From assembly GCA_039621445.1 (NCBI GenBank), contig CP154954.1:22518954-22582953 (forward strand): a stretch of DNA of 64,000 nt. The letters are read 5' to 3'. The DNA comes from Euglena gracilis. Lineage: Eukaryota; Euglenida; Euglenophyceae; Euglenales. The position numbers and the translations under genes are program-made. Every line of letters begins with the position of its first letter. The first letter of the stretch is position 1. Under the pieces are notes generated by a model, which was not told the DNA's origin, made no database searches, and saw nothing but the letters and a program-made list of their open reading frames with translations. Shown piece after piece: positions 1 through 11,040 of this stretch.

Positions 1-1153
1 GAGGCAAAATCGCCCCAGGAGAAGGAGGTGTGGTGTGGGTTGTGCGCCCGAGGTCAGGTAAGCAGGGGTGTCGCAGATTTTTTTTTTGCTGAAACATCTG
101 AGGGTGAGCTGCAATTTCTCAAGGCAAAACACTGTTGTATTCTCAAAAACGCCATCCGGCGTTGGTAGGAAATACAAAGTAAGAACATTGTGTTGAGTGT
201 TGTGGAGATCCTTTAGGGCTGTTATTATTTTCTTAAATAAGAAAGCAAGCACACTAAAAAGCAGTTGCCACTAATTCTGTCGCTCACCAAAACCCGCGAA
301 GCTCAGCTGCATGAGTGGAGAGGGCGTGTTCCGTGGACAAGGGAAGGGAGGTAGCGAACTGCGCAAGAAACCACTGTGGGGCGACAAACCGGATAGTGCC
401 TGGGCACTATCCACAAACAGTGCAAGACATCGAGGAAAAGGAAGGGGAGCAAGGCCGTTTAGCACAAACCGGGCAAAAGTGGCGTCAATCCTTTGCCCTT
501 CCAAAGTATTGATCTCATGGCACCCACTCTGCAAAACCACTGGCCACAGAACCAGTCAGACCAATCCAACTGATAGACCCATCAGAACTGTTGGTTTGCC
601 GGATCGCTCTTTCCGAGATTCAAAGAACTGATGGCAATAATCATTTTAAACAATTACCCCTGCCCCTGCTCTGATCCTTGGATGTGTGTTTGGAGTGAAA
701 GTCAGCAAAGCATGGCAACGACAGTGACTGGATGCCCACAAGGCACAAACATGGCCTTCTTCGGAATGGGGCAGACTGTGACCTTTGTGTGCGGGTTATC
801 CGGTGGGGCCGTGCTTCACCGTGTAGAGTCTATTGAGGGTGGTGGCGGGGTTGTCGTACTTGTATGTAAACGGTGGGCTGCGAGGAAACCACACCCATTG
901 CAATTTGTTTCTAAGAACCAGCACCCCCCCCAAAAGACGGCGGTTTGCACACATATGATTTCCATCATAATTAATTTCAATGCACCAACTTCAAATAGTT
1001 GGTTAGTGGTCAATTATTGGTGGGTGGTGTCTCATCTCAGAATCTGGGAGGGTGGCAACTGTTTCATTGGTTGTGAGATGCCACATCGATTCGGGTAGGT
1101 TGTTGGCCCCGGGAAGAGGTGTAAAAAATGAAAAAAAAATATGGATAATTGTA
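1..1153. other. No recognisable gene
   Basis: Mixed composition, short chance frames only (631-1098 is the longest and lacks any motif). Confidence 0.5.
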
Positions 1154-1857
1154 TACTGTCATAGGAAAAAATAACATCCGGAAAAAATAACATCTGGAAA
1201 AAATAACATCTGAATAAATAACATCCAGAGAGGCTTGTCAAAAGGCACTTAAAGGTTATCTAGTTCCAGCGCTTCAGTCACCCGGACTGCGCCATTGTTT
1301 AGGTGGAGGGAGTGCAAGGCATTGCAAAAAAACTGGAGCGCACACCAGACATTTACCTACACCCCCCCACGAGTCATTGCCAGTTTCCCCCCCCCAGGAC
1401 CCCCACAGGACAGGGTCTTGGGGGGGGGGACTGGCCATAAATGCCCCCCACACACCCCACACTTGACCAGTGTCGGCTTAAGGCAGGTGGGAGGGTCGGA
1501 CTCCCCCCCCCGGTCCAGGAGGGGGGGGGTCGGGCATATATTGCAATAACTGGGTGATCCCAACACAAACAAATAGCATCTGGTATGAGAGTATCCAGAG
1601 CATAACCCATGAAACGGTACAGTCTTTACTTCAAAAAGGCAAGGATTGAATGCAAGCTTGATGGACAGCTTCGTCCTTTGGTAATGATTGTCACAGTCGT
1701 TCGTGTTCTTCATCCCACATCCTATCCACTTTATACATCTTATCTATTTTCGACTTATTTCTGGAGCAAATGAAGAAAAAATAACATCTGACTAAATAAC
1801 ATCTAAAAGCGGCTTAGATGTTATTTTTTCCGGATGTTATTTTTTCCTATGACAGTA
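1154..1857. mobile_element. TA-flanked transposon with 42-bp perfect inverted ends
   Basis: The ends are perfect 42-bp inverted repeats beginning TACTGTCATAGGAAAAAATA (1154 onward, and the complement ending at 1857). The outermost TA on each side can be the target duplication, which gives ends CTGTCATAGG. Just inside, 12-16-bp units with AAATAACATC are repeated several times on both sides. The roughly 700-bp interior has G/C tracts and no recognisable transposase. TA duplication is typical of Tc1/mariner elements, so this is a non-autonomous member of that type by inference. Confidence 0.75.
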
Positions 1858-2878
1858 CCCAGAAAAGCAAAAGCTGCTTTCACAAGGCATTTTAAACATT
1901 TCTGTCAACAACAAATAATGGGCCTGGTTTTTTTTGGTGCTTCTTCTTTATTTCTCCCACCCAGGGGGTATAAAAATAAAATTTTTAGAGGTTATCAGCA
2001 AGGATATGAACATTAAAAAACTTGTTCCGAACAAATGTGGTTCGGAATCTGCCAAAAAAAATCGGGAGAAATTGTTGCAGTCGTTCCCGATACCCTGCAC
2101 AGGGCTCCCCTGCACAAGCCTTGGGGGGACGTCAGACCCCCCTGCTCTCACATTGAACTCTGCCCCCCCCCCCCCCGGTCGACAAGAGGAATACCCACCC
2201 TTCTTATCATTCAGCTTGCTTTGGAGCTCAACTGAATAAACCTGATCTCACTGACTCGATAAGCCAGCAAAATTTATCAGCGAAATAAATCGATCCGGAA
2301 GCAACTTTGAGTTCCAGCATCATTACACCATCTACCCCAAACATCAAAAAACAAATTTTTTTGGCTCCGTAATTCCAGCCCGTTTGAGCCCAAGGTTGCC
2401 CCCCCATTGCTTGCCCTTTGGGCAAGGGGCACCCTCAAGGGGTGGCTTAAAAAGAAATAGGTCCCTTACATGCTGCCCTGGTTATGCGGTTCGGAACTGG
2501 AAACCTTCCATGCCATGCCCTTTGCCGTACCGGGCTTACATGGCTCCTGACCGAACCCACACCCAGTTCCTCATGTACAGGCAATTGCCATCCGAAGTTG
2601 GCCAGGACTGGGGGCACTGATGGTACGGGCAGCACAAGCTTTGCGGAAAGGCAAATAAAAACAGACCTGAATTAGGCAAAGTTTGTGCCTATTGTGACCC
2701 TGCCCTGCTCCTGAGGAATTGGCACCGACAGTTTTTTCTTGGACCCGGTCGGCCGGGAGGGGGGCTCAGGGGACCCACTGTTGGGCGTGATCGTTTCAGG
2801 TTTTGAGCCCCAAATAGAGGACCCCCCCCCACGATGCCCCCCATCGCTGCCTCCCTCCCACCCACTTGGCCCCTGAAC
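1858..2878. other. No recognisable gene
   Basis: Contains C tracts at about 2163-2177. Beyond these I see only short frames. Confidence 0.5.
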
Positions 2879-3059
2879 CTTCCTCGGCCCAACGGGTAGC
2901 GGGGCATACGCCACACGGCGGCGGGGCACCGCGGCCTCGGCCCTCTTGGACGTCACCGCCATGTGCGTGTCCAGCACGCGGCTGGGGCCGGCGGTGGGCC
3001 GGAAGTGGGCGGCCCCGGCCGGGGCGGACCTCGCCTCCGCAGCGCCGCGGAGAATCGGC
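2879..3059 (-). CDS. Exon of F-x-P repeat protein (most 3' exon seen)
   Basis: A GC-rich block stands out from the AT-rich flanks and is open on the minus strand with almost uniformly G/C third positions. It begins after a good acceptor (ctccacag) and ends near a possible GTTCAG donor, which is weak, so the 3' edge is uncertain; an alternative donor lies at the GTGTGG inside it. The peptide is basic and Ala/Pro-rich and contains AHFRPTAGPSRVLD, then AVTSKRAEAAVPRRRVAYAP. The F-x-P segment echoes the F/W-x-P motifs in the exons at 8.7 and 9.2 kb, so I place it in the same minus-strand gene. No catalytic motif is visible; a structural role is an inference. No stop or poly(A) signal was found here, so the gene's 3' end probably lies left of 2.9 kb. 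Confidence 0.5.
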
Positions 3060-4893
3060 CTGTGGAGGGGGAGGAGGGTCACACACGTCACGTGTGACGG
3101 GGAGGCATATGGCGCGGGGAAATCATCCAATCACACAACCCTGCATGACCGCAACTCGCGCCTTGCGCCACCCCTCCGGAGGAATCGGGAGCAACAACTG
3201 CAGGTGGGTTGGGACGGAAAGACTGGGACAACGTGAGATGGACTCCCCTCCCTGTCCTGCTGTTCCCAGTGAGAAGGCAGGGGACGGAGAAAAGAGTTAT
3301 GTCCCTGAGACCTTTTTTACTTTTGAGGAAAAAAAAACAATCCATATCACCACTTCTGAGGAATGTAATATAATAATAATGGTTAATAGCAACAACGAAA
3401 GAGTTGAATAATAATATAAATACTTAATTATAACATTCCATTTCTTTCAACATTCCATTTTCTTGATTGAAGAGGTTGGCTGGTTTTGATTCACGAGTCC
3501 CACTGCGGTATAATTTCACAAATGCAAACATCATCAGATCAAGAAATACGAACCATGCCTTTTGTTGGTGGCTGAAAAAACGTTTGTTTGGGATAATTAT
3601 AAACTGGGAACAATGCAAATGGTGGCACCCTGCACGTTTGTTTCACCAGGAGCTGAGTTCGGAGCATTTTTTTTTTGCTGACCTCCACCAAAGCCACCAC
3701 CACATTGAGGGGGCACGACACCGGGAGAGGCTGCTCTGCCCCGGCAGCGTTCCGGACAGCAACTCCTCCATGCGCAGCGACGATTCCATCTCGCTGGGGG
3801 GAGGGAGGGACCACAAACTCCAGTGCAACGCTGATGCAGCACACCATACCCCTGGGGCTGATTTGCCAAATGAGAAACAGGGGAAGAACACAAGTCATCA
3901 AAAGCAAAACCACTCGTTGCTCTTCCCTTTGGAGGGAAAATCAAATGAAATGTGTTTGGGGACGATGATGACATTCAAAAAAGAGGTTATGGCAGGAGTA
4001 GTCAGTGAGAAAGGCCGCCGATCACGCAGTCAGGTAACAGCCAGGCATGGGACGCCAGCCACCTGCTCCCCAGCATTTCGGTGCCTCCGAGGGACAGCTG
4101 CTGCCAGACGGTGAAAAGATGGTGCTGCTCGAAAAGCTGCGAGATGGCGCAACAAAACGCTCGTGATGACATTTTTTTCTTGACTGCAATGCTTGCACTT
4201 AAGATTAATTCTAAAAACATGAAACAAATGGTGGCCACAGTTGACGTTTTGGTTTTCCAAAAATTTTTGTTTCTTTTTTCTTGTTTCTTGCTTTTTTTTA
4301 TAAAAAAGGCAAAAATGCTAAAAACAAAGGCAAAAATGATAATCCTAAAAATGCCTTGATTGCAAGGTTTAACCTGATGTAAATCAAAATGACTTGTATT
4401 ACATGAAAAAATAAGCAAAATCACCAAGAAGGTTCCATTTTGCCATTTTTCTTGCTTGAGACCATTCCAAATCTCCTAAAATGTTTTTTTTTTGCACCAG
4501 ACCCTCAAAGAAGTTTTTACAGCAACAAAACACAATATTTTGAAAACATTTATTTGAGGTTGTTTTTTGAATGCGTTTATTTGAATTTTTCTAAAAATAA
4601 CTAAAAATAACGTGCCAGCTGTGATGGTAACCCACCCAAAGCAGTGAAAAAAACTCAGATCCAACAACCCATATGATCCAATTCAGACACACAAACACAA
4701 ACACCCCCCCCCACAATCATCCAAGACAACAAAAACTCTCAACCAGCCCGCCCGACTCCGACCGACCGAATGACCTTTGCACTGGCCACCAGGTGGGGCT
4801 GCGATTAAGCAAACCAACCCCCCCCCCCCGTTAGAAAACCACAATGGGTGGGCCACATTGGCGAGGAATGAATCCACGAGGCCGACCCCTCTC

Positions 4894-4894
4894 C

Positions 4895-4952
<58 letters not shown>

Positions 4953-4972
4953 GCAACAACAACAACAACAAG
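4894..4972. repeat. (CAA)n microsatellite
   Basis: About 26 CAA units with a few variants. It yields poly-Gln, poly-Asn or poly-Thr frames, none with convincing flanks. Confidence 0.95.
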
Positions 4973-6408
4973 AACATAACCAAAAAAGAGCACCTCGTTC
5001 TGCAACCGCCTGTCTTCGGACCGCCATCGCCGCTGGGCAGCCTCGGCGAACAGACTCTGCCACAGTGCAGGAGGGAGGGAGGGAGGGAGGGGAGGGAATG
5101 GGCTGCACCACGGCGGTTGGCACAAAGAGAAGACTGCTTCATTCGCCCCCCCCCCCCGCTGTTCCCACAAGACGCGGGGAAAGCAATAGGGTCCATCTAA
5201 TGCACACCCCAAAAACTGCAAAACAACACAAGTGCCTTCAGAGCCTCCAGTGGTGCACAGCAGGTATCTTAGGCGGTCTAACTCGCACTTCGCTTTGAGA
5301 GAGTTATTTTACGCCAGGGCACAATAGAAATACAAAATTAAAAATTCTAAAGGACTGCGGCTGTTGCGCTGAAATGCAGTACAACTGATCTCGCAACAGA
5401 GGGAGAAAACGCCCCTGGTAGAGTATGAACACCACAGGGGATAGAGCACAAAATGTTGGACAGGTGGATGGAAGCCTTCTCTCGCTCACGTTGTTTTGAA
5501 ATTGGGCCAACAATGCGCATCGGTGCAACAGTCACGCTGCTTTAGAATTTTAAAAATTGTATTTCTATTGCACCGTGGCGCAATACGACTCTTAAATTTC
5601 CATTCTACATAAGCCTGCCATTCAACAATGATGCAACGGTTACCAATTTTAAATTTCTTATTTTAATCACTGTGGGTGGTGAGAGCAGTCCTGAGCCTCA
5701 GTGACGTTGTACTCAGTGCTGGGTGTTGGGGTTTTTGGGATGATGACAGGAAGACCTGATTCGACTGAGCCATGCCCTCCATCTGCCCAGTGTGATGTAG
5801 CTGTCTGGTGGGTTGCAAATTACTGAAAAAAGATGTGCCAGGTTCCAGTCGCTCATACCCAAAGTTGTGTGTTTCAAATCCTGGGTGATAAAAGGTGGGT
5901 GGCAAGCTTTTTTAAGAACAGTTTTTGGGTGCCCAAAGCTGTTTCCTTGGCTGTGATTTTAAGGGTTCATCTGGAACCTGTTCTTTTTTAAACATAAATT
6001 TTCTCACTTTCAAATTTGGCCAAAAAGAAGGGCCCCTGCTCAGGGAAGGCTGAAAGGGCCCATGCTGAACTGCAAAGCAAGTGGGAGGAACCTCCGGCAT
6101 TGTCATTTGGGCTCACAACGGACATGTCTGGATATGAAGGAGTTGGTGGGCGCATTCACACACCAGGCGGTTGGTTTCCTGTCCCAGGCAAGGGTTTCCT
6201 CCACCGTAGCTCTGTCCGCTCTGGTGATGAGATGCTTCCAGCCTACAGCCTACCGCCCATGATTCGTCTTATTGGAACGGCCCCTCCCTCCCCAGTGCTT
6301 GAATAATTCAGAATCACCCAGCTTCTGGCACAGCAGCGCTCAAACCCCATTCGTCATTCTCTTCAATCCACCACCTTCTCCCACAGCACGCACGCATTCA
6401 AATACATC

Positions 6409-6765
6409 TGCAATGTATAACGGAAGCCCCATAGCTTATGGGAGTCCCTCTGATGTGTTACGGTGCGTCGGGGGGCCCTCTGTGCACGGCCAGTGTGTGG
6501 GCTTGACGAAGAAATACATTGCGCCCAAATTGAAGCCGAAACGCAATGTACATGCCTATACAATGCATTGCTTGTTTATTCAGATTACACGTTAGCCATG
6601 TGTTTGCACTTCTCATTATTTTGTATGGCTATTGCGCGCTGGCACATACATTTCCTCACCAAGCCCACACACTGGCCGTAGAGGGTCCCCCGACACACCG
6701 TAACACATCAAAAAGACTCCCATAAACGCTATAAACTCTGGGGCTTCCATTGTGTCTTACATTGG
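6409..6765. repeat. Foldback element
   Basis: Two arms of about 105 bp (6422-6525 and 6645-6748) are inverted copies with scattered differences. Shared blocks include GGAAGCCCCA, GATGTGTTACGGTG and GGCCAGTGTGTGGGCTTG. The loop is about 120 bp and codes for nothing I recognise. Confidence 0.65.
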
Positions 6766-7569
6766 GTTACACATTGTGCACACGCGCAACAGTTATCCAT
6801 TGCGCGTAAGCGCAACGTCCATAACCATTGCCTTCGATGCCTGGCAGTGTCGGGCCTGGTGTTCCTCACCAGACGTTCGGACAAGACCCTGGGCTTGCCC
6901 TCAATCCCCAACCACTCCACTTGGGTGGTTTCTGCTGTACCGCTCCTTGCGTTTCAAGCACCCAGGGCTCACAACCTGGCACGCCGTTTCCCCAACTTTT
7001 CACAACATATGTAGACAGCAGGCAACCCTTCACGGACATATCGCAGAGCCTAAAAAGCAACAAAAAGGGCAAAAAATTCACCAGTTTGTGTGGCACCATC
7101 TGGGAACACAATCAAGGCTTCACAAACGAGGGACTCACAATGGGGGTTTTGGCACTGTTTTGGGAAAATTCACGTGTCCCAGAGTTCAAACCCAGGGTTT
7201 TAAACCTTTTTAAAGATGGTGCACAGGCTGAAAAACACCAAAATTGGGCCGGTTCACTGGGTCCCAGCGTCGACAAATGATGCACATGCCACCGTGGAGG
7301 GTCTCCGTGGAACCAGAGGGTCAAAAGGGTGGGTTTCACCGCCGGGTTTCAAAAAGATTGCAACAAATGCGGGTTAGGCCGGATGAGATTATATATAGAA
7401 ATGTACAGAAATATATGCAACCATGTGTATATGTCAACCTTCGTATTAACAGTTTGCAGTCCCCAGGATGGCTCGACTGTAGTTAGTCCAAGGCTCTGCA
7501 GAAGGGCACCCCCAGAGAGCAGTTAAAAGAAGTTTTGTGTCTTCAATCTTTCCCCTTGTGACTCAAAAA

Positions 7570-7995
7570 TATCCAAATAAAATGGGCAGTTCTTAACCAC
7601 TGGGCACTCCCGGGGGGACCAGTAGTTAAACATGGGGCGTTCACTTTGTTAAATGCAACCTGATGGGGGGTTCAACAGCACTTTTTAGGTGTTTTCCGTT
7701 ATTTTAGGGACAGGGATTAGGGTTACAACTGCCGTTCGGAAACGGACCAGGGTCAGGGTCAGGCCCAAAGTTAGGAGGTCATGCCGAAATTCACGCCTAA
7801 TTTGGACCTAATTTTGGGGCTAACTGGGTCCTAAATCCTAACCCCAACCTGAACCGGAACCCCACCCCTCACCCCACGGGGAGTGGTACTTCGTACTATT
7901 GGGTCTGGAACCACTTCTTAAACGTGCACTTAACGTAATGGACCTTCCCCTCGTTTAGCCACTAGGCCCCCTTGGGGGGCCAGTAGTTAAAAGCT
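7570..7995. repeat. Paired ACCACTGG..CCAGTAGTT repeats around a TTAGG-rich segment
   Basis: Two direct units (7590-7630 and 7950-7993) each form a small inverted repeat (TTAACCACTGG / CCAGTAGTTAAA) around CCCGGGGGG-type tracts. Between them is a segment rich in CCTAA/TTAGG words that resembles those at 33.2, 34.3 and 46.0 kb. Confidence 0.45.
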
Positions 7996-8698
7996 GCCAC
8001 CAAATAATTGACCAAATGTACAACCCACACTGATAATGCACAAATATGACATTTGGCTGAAGCGCAGCACTGAGCGAAAAAAAATCCCCTCCGAAAGGTC
8101 CAATTTTTTCCAAAAAAGCGTCAGATTTTTTTTAAAAAATTGCCTGCTCAAAAAAAAAACAGGGAGGGAACTTTTTTGACCTTTTGGAATTCAAAGGAAC
8201 CCTGGAGTGGGGGGGTGCGCCACACCTGACCTGGAAAAAAAAGTGTCTCAAAAAAATACCTTGGGCTCTGCTTTTGCTGATCTTCCCTGAAGAGAATTTA
8301 AATTGAATGAATCGAGAATGAATGAAATTTCGTGTTTTGCCCTCGGCGTCCGATTCTTCCCATCCGCTGGGGGCCCGACAACCTTTCCTTTCAACCTGTT
8401 AATCCCGACACACAAAGAATTCAGGTACGTCACACCCCCCCCCCCCAAATAACCTGGCGGGGTGCCAGGTTATCCGAACCAACTTTTGGCCCTGCCCCCC
8501 TGCCAGGTTATTTGGGCTCTTTTTCAGCGCGTAAAGGAATTTTACCTTGAAAAAGGGAGTGTTAAGTCACTGGAACCATCTTTTTTGCCCCCCCCCCCGC
8601 CAAGTTATTCGGCCACTGCCAGGAGCAAGGGCCCCGCCGGGTTATTTGGGGGGGTTTGCACCAACAGACAGACGGGTGCGTGCAGAAAGTAAGCGCAC

Positions 8699-8832
8699 CT
8701 CGTGGACGGCGGTGCTGCGGGGCCGCCGTCCCTTCGCCAGGTCCGCGCTGCGCTTGTCGAGGGCGGGGCTGAACGGGTACTCCACCACCTTGGGCGGTGG
8801 CACCGGCTGCTTCGCCCGCGTGTACCGGGGCT
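8699..8832 (-). CDS. Exon of F-x-P repeat protein
   Basis: A clean internal exon: acceptor gtgccccag immediately before the first base, donor GTGCGC after CCACGAG, 134 nt, open in one minus frame with strong G/C third positions. It encodes EPRYTRAKQPVPPPKVVEYP, then FSPALDKRSADLAKGRRP. The YPFSPALDKRSADLAKG part fits the F-x-P-x-[I/L]...S..L pattern repeated in large flagellate proteins of unknown function, and matches in kind the WKPQIS segment of the next exon upstream. The peptide is basic and likely unstructured or coiled. The GTGCG donor type recurs in neighbouring exons, which supports a single transcription unit on this strand. Confidence 0.65.
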
Positions 8833-9060
8833 CTGGGGCACGGCCCGAGACCCACGACCCAAACACAACCCAGAGTGTTCAGACACACATAAACAGGATT
8901 GACAATTAATTCCAATCCCCCAACCCAACTTACAGGCTGGTATCAGGGCTCTGCCAAATGGCAGGTCGGCCAATAATAGGACTTCGGACCCTGACAGTCT
9001 CCGCTGTTGAGCTGTCAAACCTGACTGGCTTGTTTGGAGTTTGACAACTCCCCGCAGGTG

Positions 9061-9106
9061 CGTGTGTGTGCGCGCGTGCGTGTGAGCGTGCGTGTGCGCG
9101 TGACAA
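9061..9106. repeat. GT/GC-rich alternating tract
   Basis: Alternating purine-pyrimidine run GTGTGTGTGCGCGCGTGCGT, then GTGAGCGTGCG; potential Z-DNA former. It lies between two minus-strand exons. Confidence 0.8.
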
Positions 9107-9171
9107 ATTGATCAACACTGAACCGCGCATGAAATGCAAAACCGGACGCCGGCAATTGCTGGGGGCCGGAC

Positions 9172-9313
9172 CTCCGTTGGCCTGGATGGGGTTGACGCGC
9201 TGGGCCAGGGCACTGATCTGTGGCTTCCACGTCGCCCCCTTCAGCCGCTCCCTCTCCTCCTTGTCCCGCACCAGCTGCAGGTCCGCCGCCCGCTGGCGCT
9301 CCCTCTCCCGGCC
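9172..9313 (-). CDS. Exon of F-x-P repeat protein, coiled coil plus WKPQIS motif
   Basis: The exon follows a strong acceptor (ggccaccccag) and ends near GGAG with a GTCCGG donor, which is non-consensus, so the 3' edge may be off by a few codons. The minus frame has near-complete G/C third positions. It reads as a highly charged helix (RERERQRAADLQLVRDKEER), then RLKGATWKPQISALAQRVNP. The WKPQIS..AQ segment is the clearest match in this gene to the F/W-x-P-x-IS...A repeat pattern. Predicted to be a structural or cytoskeleton-associated protein by analogy only. Neighbouring exons at 8.7 and 10.9 kb are on the same strand and have the same codon bias. Confidence 0.65.
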
Positions 9314-10947
9314 CTGGGGTGGCCGGGGGAGGGAGCGCTGGGCCGTGTGCTCCAGACCAGATGGGCGCGTCCACCCCGATGCCAGGTTGCACACGCCAGT
9401 CGAGAGGGCAACTTCGCCCACCGCAAAACAATCAGAAATTCCGCAACTTTTTTTTCTATCGGGGTGGATGTTGTGCAATATGTGCGAGAGCCCTGTGAAA
9501 TCGCTGAGTGATGCCTAAGCCCCCCACTTCTGAAGCTCCCGAGGTTTACAGCATCAGGTTTGGCTGGCCAGCCGAAGGGGGGGGGGTGCAAATGGGGGGG
9601 GGGTATATAAATTGTTGGTCAAACCTGACCTCCCAAATGATTCCCACCCCCAAATTGGCAATTTTTGGCGAAATTTGTCAAAAAAGCATTTTTGATGATG
9701 GTCGGTCACAAAAAAAAAAAGCCAAAATCAATTTTTAGGAGTTTTGGTTTGGAATCCTGATCGCAAATTAATTGTCTAAAACCGCCACAAAATGAAATTT
9801 TTGGGGGATTTTCCCGTCTTGTTGAGCGGGCATTCTCCAAGGGGGGAAATTACACTTGGTTGCCAGATTAAACCCCTCCTAAGTTGTATTGGGGGAGGGG
9901 TTGCATTTTGTGTTTTATAAAATACCCTAAATATCTTTAATCTTCTTTCCAATTATTTTAATATTTTTTTTAATTGACATACATGCACATTTACGTAAAA
10001 TGGAGCATTAGTTTCATCATTGGGACCCTTGGGGGTCCAGTGGAATGTGGGGTGGGCATCCTCCGCTGATTTTTTTTTGCATATTCTATTCTAATTCTGG
10101 CTTCTGCTTTTGTGTGGGAGAATTGTAGCCAAACCTCAACATACAGCATGCTGCCGTAATTCGGGCACTCCGAGACAGGCACCAAAAGCAGTGGCCAAGC
10201 AAAAGAGCCAACTCTGACGCCCTGAAATCGCTTGCTCTGTGTCTCCAACTACATCGGGGGGGGGGGAAGCATGGACCCTCGAAAAATGCGACAAAAAAAG
10301 GGGGGGAAACCGTAAAAAAAACTAGGAATAAACTCAAAGACATGCCATTGCAGGTGAAACCTTTCTTTTCTGCTGGAGCGACTTGGAAAAATCTTCACAT
10401 TCTCTGGGAAAAAATTCATCATACCATATTTTGCTGTCTTTTGATCAGATTTTGGGAACACCATGATTCCAAAAGTATGCAATGTGTTGCAGCAAATACA
10501 AAATCGAAAAAAAAAATTAAAAAAAAGTTCGGTCTTAGGGAAAAACTGGTGCCAAAATATGGAATTCTTCCAAATCAACAATATTCCCAGTTGAAATTTG
10601 AAAATTTTCCAGCATGAAAAAAGCCCAAAAAGAACCGCAAATTTAGCCAAAATTGAAGGACACAAAATGGGGGAAAAACCAAGTGCATTTGCACTCCTCC
10701 CCCCGCCTCACTCGATAGGCTGGACTCCCAAACCAGCCAAGAAGTGCCCTGAGACCCTCCTATAAATATGACAATGAACGATGGTTACTGGAGGAAAGCA
10801 GAAAAGTTGCCAGCCCGCACTGCAGCGAACCCTCCCCGGCCGCGCACCGCACCCGAAACCTGCCTCCCACCTGTCCCAAAGCCCTCAAGTCCCCTTCTCT
10901 TTGGGGGCCTGGCCGAGGCTCAGCATCTTCTTCCCCCGGTTCCGCAC

Positions 10948-11040
10948 CAGGTTGCGGCCGGTCTCCGACAGCGTCACGGCGGGCTTTGCCAGCGCCTTGA
11001 TCTGCTCCTGCCGCTTCTGCATCACGTGCTCCACCGTCTC
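10948..11040 (-). CDS. Exon of F-x-P repeat protein, helical segment
   Basis: A 93-nt exon, exactly 31 codons: acceptor caccccag, donor GTGCGG after AACCTG. It encodes ETVEHVMQKRQEQIKALAKP, then AVTLSETGRNL, a charged helix-forming peptide. G/C third positions are strong inside the exon and vanish in the flanks. If the donor were skipped, the frame would run to a TGA about 50 nt later (MLSLGQAPKEKGT). I prefer the splice because GTGCGN donors are used by the exons on either side. It lies between the WKPQIS exon (9.2 kb) and the VFHKLH exon (13.6 kb). Confidence 0.6.

Larger units (their letters stand above)
3060..8698. other. Presumed intron or spacer of the minus-strand gene
   Basis: AT-rich, with the (CAA)n tract, the foldback at 6.4 kb and the paired repeats at 7.6-8.0 kb. 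No exon with G/C-biased codons found, though a very small exon could be missed. Confidence 0.4.

Noticed and set aside
4683-5298. Poly-Gln / poly-Asn / poly-Leu frames
   Set aside because: Produced by the (CAA)n microsatellite; flanking sequence lacks codon bias.
5800-5900. tRNA-like B box (GTTTCAAATCC)
   Set aside because: No matching acceptor stem, A box or anticodon arm.
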